Below, one piece after another: positions 54,890-64,000 of a stretch of 64,000 bases of DNA. Positions within the stretch are counted from its first letter, which is position 1, and every line of letters starts with the position of its first letter. Made by a program: the position numbers and the translations under genes. This DNA comes from Ceratothoa steindachneri (Eukaryota; Arthropoda; Malacostraca; Isopoda; Cymothoidae): positions 96,501,413 through 96,565,412 of the forward strand of contig OZ018318.1 in assembly GCA_963969495.1 (NCBI GenBank). Reading direction: 5' to 3'. A model generated the notes under the pieces. That model saw nothing but the letters and a program-made list of their open reading frames with translations, had not been told where the DNA came from and did no database searches.

Positions 54890-56023
54890 AATAATATCGA
54901 TTAAATGTCCTCCAAGGCTTGGGCGCCACACCTTCCCTCAATGGTCTAAATTTTTTATGACGTCTCTGAATAGTTGCTCCTCGATCTCATCAATATGTCA
55001 TATTATCTCATCCTTTAGCTGTTGAATTGTTGTTGGCTTGTTGGCATAGACCTTACTTTTGAGATGACGCCAAAGGAAGAAATCTAAATGCGTCAAGTCA
55101 CACAATCATGGTTGCCAATCGATCTCGATGTTTTGAGCGATGATGCGACCTGGGAACTAATCATTCAATAAAGTCATTGTTGCATCGGCTGTGTAGCATG
55201 TAGCGCCGTTCTCTTGAAACCACAAATCTTTGACATCCATAGAATTCAATTCAGGCCATAAAAAGTTAGGTATCATGGCCCTTTATCGCTTGCCTATCAC
55301 CGTAAGAGAATTCCGGTCATTATTTTTGAAGAAATACGGCCCGTTATCGCTTGCCTGTAACCGTAACAGAATTTCCGTCATTATTTTCGAAGAAATACGG
55401 CCCAATGATTCCGCTAGCAAAAAATGCACAACAAACACTAACTTTTTATGGATGCAGTGGCTTTTCAAAAATCTTCTTGGAATTTTCATCAGCCCAAATG
55501 CGACAATTCTGCTTATTAACGAATATACCAAGACGAAAATGGGGTTCATCACTAAAGATGATTTTTTGCGAAAAATCATCATCGGCTTGTCTTTGCACGT
55601 GAACCCAATTGACGAATGTACGGAACTTTAAATGGTCAGCAGTCTTCATTTCTTGTGTCAGTTGAATTTTGTAAGCGTCCGGCGCAAAACTTTTGTCAAA
55701 ATTTGATGTAAAGTTGTAGTGGAGTGGTTCAATTCTTGCGCGCGATGTCGAATATAGGTTGTTGGATATTCGGCCACATTCTCGCGCACTGCAGCAATGT
55801 TTTCAGCTTAACGGCTTAAACGAGCCAGCAATAGCATTTTCATATCCGCCACGCACCACGTTTGTTTGAATTTACCAACAGTTTTCCCAATTGCACTCTC
55901 GATCGGTCGATTATGTTGACCAAAAAAATCGCGAAGTGCCCGAAATGCGTTTCTGTTTGAACGTCCATTATCGTAATAGGCTTCGATAACTTTACCACGT
56001 TATTCGATTGTTACTCTCTCCAT
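54890..56023 (-). pseudogene. Mariner-like transposase II, multiply broken
   Basis: It starts with ATG at 56023. Across several frames it reads MERVTIE, VIEAYYDNGRSNRNAFRALR, DFFGQHNRPIESAIGK (helix-turn-helix region) and RENVAEYPTTYIRHRAQEL. Next come FSQKIIFSDEPHFRLGIFVN (first Asp; about 55565-55510), then WFQENGATCYTA, where the second catalytic Asp is replaced by Asn. The third, in HLDFFLWRHLKSKVYANKPT, lies about 41 residues on. It ends GGHLIDIIFH. A 61-bp tandem duplication at 55277-55398 disrupts the GPYFF region. At least four stops are present. Confidence 0.8.
55277..55398. repeat. 61-bp tandem duplication inside mariner-like transposase II
   Basis: Units 55277-55337 and 55338-55398 both begin GGCCC(T/G)TTATCGCTTGCCT and end GAAATAC. 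They differ at about nine sites. 61 bp is not a multiple of three, so the duplication is itself a frameshift. Confidence 0.9.
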
Positions 56024-56135
56024 GGTTGAAATTGCCAAAGACTGAAGTTGTTAAATCGGAAAGAAAAAGAAAAAATCATTAGACGCTTAAACTTAACTCA
56101 CATTTAAAATCGGTCCAAGTTATTAGAACACCCAT

Positions 56136-58504
56136 TACAATAAACACACCCACCGCGATCAAATGTACATGCGTTCTCAAACCATTCATTTTCTTATGCA
56201 CTTTCGTGCCCTTTGTGTTTGTAATCCTACTTGTATTGAGGCAGAATTTCAAAACTATAATATTCTTTCACAAAATTGGCAACAAAGAAGATTTCATAAA
56301 TAGAAATAGCGTGAATCAATTCCTGTTTAGATTTTTAAAATTTCCTGATAATATTTCAGATACATCACGAAAATACATACTAAAAAAAATTCAATTAGTT
56401 TCCTCTTGTTCCAATAATGACTTGGTTCTCTTTAAGCATAAAATAATTAAATCTCAACCCATTATAGGTTGCCTATATGAATCTTTTCATTTAAATATAA
56501 TGAAGTGTCACTCTTTCTCTGTGATTTAAGACCTTTGAGTCGTTTTATAAAAGGAAATACGCATTTAATTAAGGGAAAAGAAAATCTCTCATCCGTGCTG
56601 ACTGCGCAACGTTTTTACCCTATAAAGATCGGTGATGTTTAGGTAGAAGCAAATTGAAAACTGCCGGCTGTTAAGTGAAGAAGTGCAACGGTTTCAACTT
56701 ATGCGTGGTAAAAGTGAATGGAAAACACGTGTATGTTCCTCGTATGTATAGGTTAGAGGAAAAAAAATAGTTTATCGAATTTCAGAGATGTGTTAAACTT
56801 TTCACAGACACATCGCAACAACAACTCAGGTCTTTAGTGCATTGAATATTTTGTTGAAAGGAAAGGTCTCAAGACCCAAGTTAAACTCTAAATCTCTCAC
56901 GTAAGCCTTTACAGCTTCATTAAATCCAGTAATAAATATGGATCTCTAAGTCGTAGTAGAAAGTGTGGAAAGAAGATGCAGATAACAGCCATATACTTTA
57001 TCAGCTAGATATATCGAGTTTTGGCATTGGTATTAAACCCAGCCATGCGCACTTAGCAGACAAGGCACTAGCAGGCAAAAATTCCTTTTCGCTCTTCGTG
57101 AAACTATTATGAAATCACATTATCTCACGTGTTATGAGAAGTAGAGTTATTTTGAATTCATAATCGCCTAAAGAGGTATGAGAAAATGAAGAAAACTTAC
57201 TCGATAAATAGAAATTATAATTTTGGTCCTTCATCTTGTGAAACCCTTCATGGAAAATCCCCTGTATGATATATCTAAATAAGATAGAGAAAATATAGTG
57301 ATCATAGAGAAAATATAGTTGATGCCATGAAATTTGAGGATAAAAAACTAAAAGTTTGTGATAAAAAAACAGAGATTTGCAGTGTGACAAGGAAAAAGAG
57401 GCAGAACCATTAATGCAATTTAATAATAATAGTGTTCAATCATCAGCTGTTATCTTCCTCTTGAATGATGCCTCGGTAATACATAGGTATACATGATAGA
57501 CAAGTGGAACGCAGGGTTTTATCTGATATTTAACTATAGCTTTTCTTAAATAATGACACTCTATACTTCAATGGCATGGATTTCCTCAAAAGATTTATTG
57601 ATAGCATTATGATTCTATAAAGAAGAACATAGATGATCCTGTGATTCATTTTAGAATCCTTTATATTATGTGGAAACCAATAATTAAACTTAAAAAAAAA
57701 CTGAAGATGGATTAAGAGATTGATTTTTTTATCGGTTAAATTATAGTTTTTTAGAATTTATGTTTAAGTTTGTTTACACTTTTTCTCTAATTTCGGTTAA
57801 CAAAAGGAAAGCGGCCTTATCCTGCAATATTGGCCATTCAAAATCTATGGAATCTTAACAAAACTCTTACTTGATTGAAATACGAAAATCTATTGCTGGT
57901 GTTTCCTTATTTTCACAGTACAGATACTCCTCACATCATCTGATACTTAAGAACCGTTTTTAACTAATATAACATGAAGTTCCTTAATATTTTGACACTA
58001 ATATATTTTGCCTAAATTATTTTTTAATTTTCTCCGTCCAAAATCTAACATTTTTTAAAGACTGACGAAAAACAAGAGCACAGAATTCCGTGGTCATGTA
58101 GTAGCTGTCAATTTTGGTCAGTTCCAAATGGCATTATTCCCGTTTAAAATTTACCCATCTTATATAAAATTCCTCAGTTTACGACACTCCAATAACTTAC
58201 CTAAACTCTATCTTACATTAGTAGAGTTATTCCCAACCATTCCTTATCCTTATCTCACTCAGTTTGAATTAGCCAATCAAAATTAAATCCCTTTACGCCA
58301 TGTATCTCTTCCGCATTCTAAAATTCTTTGTGCTCTCTAACTCGTCAGAAACTTTCAGTTCCAACTAATCTACCTGTAAATTATATTTATTTAATCTTCA
58401 CAGTGGCTATGATGCAGTTTGTAAATATACATTGATAACTAAAAGAAATATTCCCAATTTATTTCATATTCCTAGAAATATTTTATCGGTTATCATATCA
58501 CAAA

Positions 58505-58508
<4 letters not shown>
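56136..58508. other. 2.4 kb AT-rich stretch, no gene recognised
   Basis: The longest frame, 56206-56529 (plus, 107 codons), begins at a GTG and has no recognisable domain. Minus-strand 57115-57390 likewise. Neither is called. Confidence 0.4.

Positions 58509-58567
<59 letters not shown>
58509..58567. repeat. (TA)n microsatellite
   Basis: A pure TA tract of about 59 bp. Confidence 0.95.
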
Positions 58568-58572
<5 letters not shown>

Positions 58573-59149
58573 GACGCTCTATCACAATTTATTTTTAATA
58601 TAGTTTTATTTTATAACCAAAATTATATTCGTAGACGTAATTCCACCAAATCTAATTCAACTCTATCTCAATTTAAATCAAGTTAGGGATTCAGAGCTAT
58701 CTCATTTTGGCAAATATACCTTGTATTCTGCTTTTTTGGAGCCCAAGAACCAATTTTAATTAAATTAATCATCCGACTATTTACGAGAAATTTATATAAT
58801 GGAAATAACGCGTTATATCAGGTCCAAATGTGTTGAAAATTCACTAACCCAGCCTTGAGTCGCGTGTCCCTGTACTCTCTTCTGCTCTCACTCAGTTTTT
58901 CTTATGAGCCGTCCATATTGAAACTTAATTACAACTGTTAAACAATTTTAATCTCAAAGTTTCCTGAGAAAATCGTTTGGGGATATCATAAGTATAATCG
59001 CTACTTCAAATCGATATTCATTCTCTCTAAACTTTGTCACCTGCTTTAGTAAACATTAGCATTTCTTTTACTTTATTTCCGAACTTTCCAATCTTATTCA
59101 TATTTATCCTCAAATTTGATTTTCATAAACACGGATAAAGCCTCTATCA
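58568..59149. other. AT-rich spacer, no gene seen
   Basis: No motif recognised. The block AGTTAGGGATTCAGAGCTATCT (58680 area) recurs at about 61987, so a repeat family may run through here. Confidence 0.45.
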
Positions 59150-61460
59150 CACACATCTCCTTCCACAACAACATGGACAAAACACTGATGAACTTAATTG
59201 ATAAACAATCAGCTGCCACTATATCTGCAACACTCATGACCACTTAAACAAGCCTGATATTTTTAATTCCCCCAACGGTGTACAACTCGAGGTCAACAAT
59301 CAGCCTTCCAGCAAATTTCGAGCATGATGTCTGCATGCGAGGCACTCACCCAGCCATCGTTTTAGCATAATTTGATACAACCAACACAATCACTTGGTTG
59401 GAAATATTCGACATTATCATGAGTTTCCCCATCAAGGACCAGGATTACATAATCTCCATCATGCAGATTGTCACAATGAGTACGGTATGGCAAAAGTTTT
59501 GTTAAACTCGTTAGGACGCTCTCAACAAAGAAGACAATGGTGATTTTTTTCAGTTAGAGACGTTTTTATTATTTTAAGATATAAATTTTTGTTCAAATTG
59601 TAATATTAATCAAGGTGGACGCCCTTATCGGCAAACCCGTGCTCTAGGAGAGATCTGGAGGCCACGCGCACACTTTGCGCACGAATTCATTCTTTAATTG
59701 GCCCACTCGCGTTTTGGCCTACAAGGCCTTGACCTTGACATGCCCCCACACGTTGTAGTCGATGGGATCGAGGTATGGCGAATGTTGTGGCCAAAATCCA
59801 TCGAACCTAACTACTCTTCTACGGTCTTGGGCATGTGGGCTGGGTCACCCTCCTGTTGAAACAGTTAAACCGCCTCCTTTTGATTTCTTCACACAGGGTT
59901 TGGTGAGCTGGTAACCGGCAACGAACCACACTAGCGACATCATCTATACTCTCGAATATACGACGTTAAGCCTCATGACGGAGATCGGATGCTTAGTCTT
60001 GGATAAGTCAGGAACCTTTAAGACACCCTGGCCTAATCTTATCACTCTGCTATTTTGCTAGTTAATGACCAGTTAAAAAGGTTTTTTTCATCGGAAATAA
60101 ATTAGAATTCGATTTCCATGACTTTTAAATTCTTTGAGGAGGCGACGACAGTGCTTTCAACCTTTTCCTCGATTACAATCTGTAAGCAGAGGCCTTTCAA
60201 CGCGGGACAAAATCTTTCTGCCCTCGTCCTTGACCACTCTAAAAACCATGACCAGCAAAATTTTCTTTTTCTTCCCGTGCGTGTGCCATTTTGAACTTTG
60301 GAGCATATTCGACGGCGTTTATCACAACCAAACCTTTGAAAATTTAAGGGCAGCCTGAATGAAGTTGATCTCTAAGGTCTTCCCAGTTCTTGAGCCTCTC
60401 TAGGAATCTGTGGACAGTGATCCGGTTGACGTTGAGCCGCTTGGCGATGTAGGACTTGTTGTGGGCTGCACAAAGGAGAGGAGAGATCTTAACACACCTG
60501 TATATAATGCAAAAGATTTTTAGTGAAACGTGATAGATTGTTGGGCCTTTACCTTTCTTTGCCTAAAATATTTCTATCACACATGTGAGCCTCTCGAAAG
60601 ATGAAAAAATGAGTGTAGCAGAATCTTCGCAAAACTCCATATCTTTTTGTTATTTCGGGGATTATGATGGGAGTGGGAGAAGGGGAGTGTAAAGGGAATT
60701 AATTAAAAGAGGCATGTGACCATGACTTTGGCAAGTCCCAGGTATAGGATTTACGAAAATTCCTCAATAGCCAGAAAATTGGGGAAAGGCGTCCAACGTA
60801 GTTTTGTGAACATCTCAACCAATTAATCAGAGCGAGCGCCGGTGAATCTAAACTGTTCGATTCTCTCCCTTACCGTTATTTTCATGTTCTCCGAGATTAT
60901 TATGTTTGAGGATATCTCTAATCTGGATCAAATAGCGAGGACAGCCAAAGCTATAACAGGTTTACATCTCTGCAGGTACCCACATTAAGTATCTTTTTCA
61001 CCATACTCAGCATTCTCACCTAAACTAACTTCACTAATTTTAGCCTCGTCAACCAAAATAAACATTATCATGTTTTTCCTTCCAGTTCTTCAAACTCTCT
61101 CAATCCTCAGTACAATTTAAAATGAAAAGGCAATGAATTGAAGGGTCTCTCATCTCTGTCGTCGACCCTCTTTTCAGGGTAAACGACCCACTTTCTGTTT
61201 TTTTCACATCAAGTTAACTTTGGTGCTCTATATAGTTGAATTCCGGCAAAACTGGAGAACAGGGCTTGTTCTTCTGCTGGTTTTATCCTTAGAACCACTA
61301 ATTTCTCTGGTATAAGTCTCGGTATAAGTCGGGGTTTTCGATGAACGTTTAATATTGCCGATGTTGATGTTCCCATTCTGGGACTCGATTTTATTTTCAC
61401 ATAGAAGGCTCAATGCTGCTGCATAGACCGAGTTTATGGAAAAGTTTATGAAACCCTGAA
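59150..61460 (+). pseudogene. Gypsy-like gag/protease remnant (element H), interrupted
   Basis: Plus-strand pieces in the order expected for gag-pol: MDKTLMNLIDKQSAATISAT, then TWLEIFDIIMSFPIKDQDYI and MAKVLLNSLGRSQQRRQW (59170-59540, gag-like). After the minus-strand Tc1-type fragment at 59.6-60.5 kb come FEDISNLDQIARTAKAITG (about 60905; like the end of gypsy gag) and GALYS...IPAKLENRA (about 61230). Then FNIADVDVPILGLDFI (about 61350-61395) matches the ILGADF block that closes gypsy proteases. The D-T-G active site itself is not readable, and no zinc knuckle or reverse transcriptase was found. Assignment rests mostly on the protease tail. Confidence 0.45.
59600..60490 (-). pseudogene. Tc1/mariner transposase remnant III
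   Basis: Minus-strand pieces: AAHNKSYIAKRLNVNRITVH and RFLERLKNWEDLR (60475-60380, second helix-turn-helix), a damaged centre, QEGDPAHMPKTVEE (about 59850; second Asp region), DFWPQHSPYLDPIDYNVWGH (about 59800-59745; third Asp) and FVRKVCAWPPDL. The block type (W-P-x-x-SP-x-LDP-x-DY-x-VW) differs from those of transposases I and II, so this is another lineage. Stops throughout. It appears to lie inside gypsy remnant H. Confidence 0.65.
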
Positions 61461-61539
61461 TGCAGACAGTACAAATAAGAAGGCCTTACATCCACCAACA
61501 AAACTCTGCAGTATCTCAGACGGCTAGAGCAAACCAGGC

Positions 61540-61800
61540 GATACCTGCCAATTTACGTGACCATGTTCTCCCTGACACATGGCCTCTTAGATCACCCAAC
61601 CTCACTTGACTGAAGTGATATGTACGTATGTGCCGTCGTCAAGAGAGAGTTCACTCAATACCCCTATAGCATCGTCAAATCTTACAAGTTCACTATAATA
61701 TATACTATGCTCAAAACTTATAAAGCTCATCTGATTCTGGCATCTCAAGCTTCAGACTGAGAATTGATGAAGTCATTGAGTGTAATGGTGGATTCATTAA
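61540..61800 (+). pseudogene. Tc1/mariner transposase C-terminal fragment IV
   Basis: Plus strand: LRDHVLPDTWPLRSPNLT (about 61552-61605), CAVVKREFTQYPYSIVKSY (about 61632), then SSFRLRIDEVIECNGGFI (about 61746-61798), the typical C-terminal end with its GGFI. It belongs to the same broad type as fragment III but is a separate copy in the opposite orientation. No N-terminal part. Confidence 0.55.
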
Positions 61801-63037
61801 AAAAGAGGGTTTTAAGGATTCTCAAGATTATTTATACCGATTTTCATTTAAATACCGCTTTTCTCCGGTGTGCTAAGCGTCTTCTTCTAAAGTTCTACAA
61901 ATCACTTTAAAATTCTTTATCTCTCATTTGTATTTAAATATACATTTATACCTAAAAATATTCCTAATTCATCTCAATTTTAATCAGGTTAGGGATTCAG
62001 AGCTATCTAATCCCGACAGATACTTATACCCCATAACCTGCTTTATTTATCTTTGTGGTATATAATATAAAAAAAAACCTTCAAAGTTTTTGAAGCAAAC
62101 TAGCTACGGTACTTTATGTTTAGCCTAAGCTAAGCATAGTTCACATTATTTGCGACTGATGAAGCTTGCCTCACCAAACCATCTTAACTCTTTGCCTTAT
62201 GCTCAGACTTGATGATTGTTAGTTAAAATTCTTGTAGGTATTTGTTCAGAATTATCAAACAGATAAATTCTTGATTGCCTAAGACTCTTACTTATCTTTT
62301 AAGAGATTACCATTTTCAACAAAGTTATTATTCTGAAAAATATGTAAATTTCTCCATAGAGCTAACCTTGTAGATAGGTATTCTATACACGTAGTTTATA
62401 GTGACTAGTTGAGATAATTTATATTTTTAACATTTCACAAAGGTTATTACTATATCATTAGAAAAACACAAGTTGTATTGATAATGTCTAAATCTATAGC
62501 CTCTTTTTAATTTTACTGGTAAACAATAAACGTAAATGGCGAAAATTTATTCGGTAAGACAAAATGGATGTTCTAAAAGTATTTCGAATTTTGTTCTTAA
62601 GTGCTTGCTTGGTCTCTACTTATAAATATTTAAGAGTCTAAGGAGTATAACGGCCCTTGTTACTATTAATATATTCAACTCTATTTTTTGTTAAGGAAAT
62701 ATTTAGTTGGTGATCAATTAGTAAAGGACTTTTGCCTGAAAAATTGTTTTGCTTCATTTTTTAAGCAGGGTTGCATCCTTTTTAATCTAGTTGGTTGAGG
62801 AATAAGTTCTTGCGTATTTTTTAATGTTGTGTTGATTGAAGTTTTGTTGACGTGATTTGTCCACATATTAAGAAACAATAATAAATTATGAGAGCAAAAT
62901 TTGCAAAGGTTAGGCTACGTCTCTTAACAGCGTAGACTATTAGCCTTTTGCTTAGGCTATGTCTTGAAGTTGAGTAATAAGTCATTGTGGTTTATTTAAA
63001 AGTTGTGTTAATTTAATTTTTGTTCTGTACCCTCAAA
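61801..63037. other. AT-rich spacer, no gene seen
   Basis: Includes AGGTTAGGGATTCAGAGCTA near 61985, a repeat of a block near 58682. The right end should hold the left terminus of mariner V, which I could not delimit. Confidence 0.45.
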
Positions 63038-64000
63038 ATGGGATGTCAAGTTGAGATGAAGGCGCCTTTTCGACACTTGTTGTTATTCATTTTCAATCGA
63101 GACGGAAACAATGCAAACGCAGGCAAAGCTAGTCGCGATATTTGTTCTGTGTACGGAGAAAATGCTTTATCAGAAAAGACAGCTCATTGGTGGTTTTCAC
63201 GTTTTAAAAACGGTCTTTTTAATCTTAATGATGAAGAAAGTTCTAAACGCTTGATTAATTTGAATCAAGATCGATTGAACCACCTTCTTCATGAAAATCC
63301 TAATCAATCGACGAGAGAATTGGCTGTACAATTGGTGTGTGATCAGAAAACTGTAGTGAATGTCCTTCATTCGATGAAGAAAGTTCAAAAACTTGGCGCA
63401 TGGGTTCCCTACGCTTTGAGCGAAATATCAAACTTCAACGTGCTTTATTGCCGCAGGTTTGCTTGCTCATCACAAGGCTCCTCGTGGATATAAGGACAGA
63501 TTTATTGATCACATCATCACTGGCGACGAAATGTAGTGTGTTTATGTCAACATGAATCATCGAAAACCACTGCTTAGCCCCAATAAAAAAAAACTTCCGC
63601 GATTAAAGCAAGGACTTCATCCACGAAATACGATGCCGTGTGTGTAGTGGGATTGTAAAGGCATCATTATTCAAGAGCTTCTTGCGAACAATGAGATTGG
63701 CAATGCAGAACTCTACGTTCAACAAATGTATCGTCTCGCCGAGGCTATTTGTGAAAAGTGACCTTATGGACATTACTGAGTCCTTCTGCAACACGACAAT
63801 GCTCGTCCTCACATTTCCAATTGGGAAATCCTGCCGCATCCTCCATATTCGCCAGACTTAGCTCCATCGGATTTCTATCTGTTCCGATTGCTCTCCAACA
63901 ATTTGAGCGGCGTTTCGTTCAATACTGATGTGGAATTAAAAACCTTGTTAGACGAATTCTTCGAGTCAAAATCCAAAGATTTTCATTTCAGAGGCATCGA
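63038..64000 (+). pseudogene. Mariner (SETMAR-type) transposase V, cut by the window edge
   Basis: From ATG at 63038: FRHLLLFIFNRDGNNANAGK, SRDICSVYGENALSEKTAHW and RFKNGLFNLNDEESSKR form the first helix-turn-helix module. LNHLLHENPNQSTRELAVQL and LGAWVPYALSE form the second, with the linker motif. After a frameshift near 63440: LLAHHKAPRGYKDRFIDHII, TGDEM followed by a stop (first Asp; about 63522), VNMNHRKPLLSPNKKK, then QHDNARPHI (second Asp; about 63795) and YSPDLAPSDFYLFRLLSNN (third Asp, 34 residues on). That is the mariner DD34D arrangement. At least four disabling changes; the C-terminus lies beyond 64000. Confidence 0.85.

Larger units (their letters stand above)
54772..56135 (-). 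mobile_element. Mariner-like DNA transposon II with both ends
   Basis: 1,364 bp flanked by TA on both sides (54770-54771 and 56136-56137), with short imperfect inverted ends (AAGGGTGTTC at left, ATGGGTGTTC at right on the minus strand). The minus strand encodes a heavily damaged transposase filling most of the length. It is full-length in extent but dead. Confidence 0.82.

Noticed and set aside
56206..56529. 107-codon frame as a host gene
   Set aside because: Starts at GTG, AT-rich composition, no domain, no splice or promoter support.

Overview
This is a eukaryotic window. It is visibly AT-rich, has long (TA)n microsatellites, no operon-like gene packing, and shows no host gene that I can support. 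Nearly every recognisable coding stretch belongs to a transposable element (TE), and all but one transposase are broken. The mix of Penelope-like elements with GIY-YIG endonucleases, RNase H-bearing and jockey/CR1-like LINEs, several Tc1/mariner lineages, hAT and gypsy remnants fits an arthropod. A crustacean is my best guess from the Penelope and LINE types, but that is inference and not proven by the sequence.

Layout, left to right. 0.8-6 kb: two Penelope-like copies lie head to head; the right one is split by a 3.6 kb jockey/CR1-like LINE (element A). 6.1-10 kb: a tRNA-derived SINE-like segment, a 1.8 kb Penelope-like copy of a second family (C1), and a broken mariner-type transposase. 13.4-15.7 kb: a decayed copy of a protein family of unknown function that I recall as multi-copy in arthropods. 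16.9-19.9 kb: element B, a second, reverse-strand copy of the element A family, with its gag-like ORF1. 21.2-27.5 kb: a GC-rich RNase H-bearing LINE (element D), bounded by a 12/13-bp target-site duplication and ending in a poly(A) tail. 32.3-33.6 kb: remnant of a different LINE reverse transcriptase. 34.0-34.5 kb: decayed ~45-bp minisatellite. 35.4-38.7 kb: gag/primer-binding-site remnants of gypsy-like LTR elements. 41.3 kb: a 16-bp x 16 tandem array. 43.7-44.6 kb: second copy of the C Penelope family (C2). 45.1-46.5 kb: a complete Tc1-like element with an intact 342-residue DD34E transposase. 47.8-48.3 kb: hAT C-terminal fragment. 49-51.5 kb: a GC-richer unassigned stretch with a cluster of short hairpins. 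54.8-56.1 kb: mariner-like element with both inverted repeats. 59-61.8 kb: gypsy gag/protease remnant cut by Tc1/mariner fragments. 63.0 kb to the end: a mariner (SETMAR-type) transposase running off the window.

The genes do not form a pathway. The window reads as layered TE insertions: nested (A in Penelope), mutually inverted (the Penelope pair), and repeatedly abutting TA microsatellites. Dating is relative: the Tc1 element is the freshest; element D is fairly young (12/13-bp target duplication, two frameshifts, one stop); the gypsy, hAT and 32-kb LINE remnants are old.
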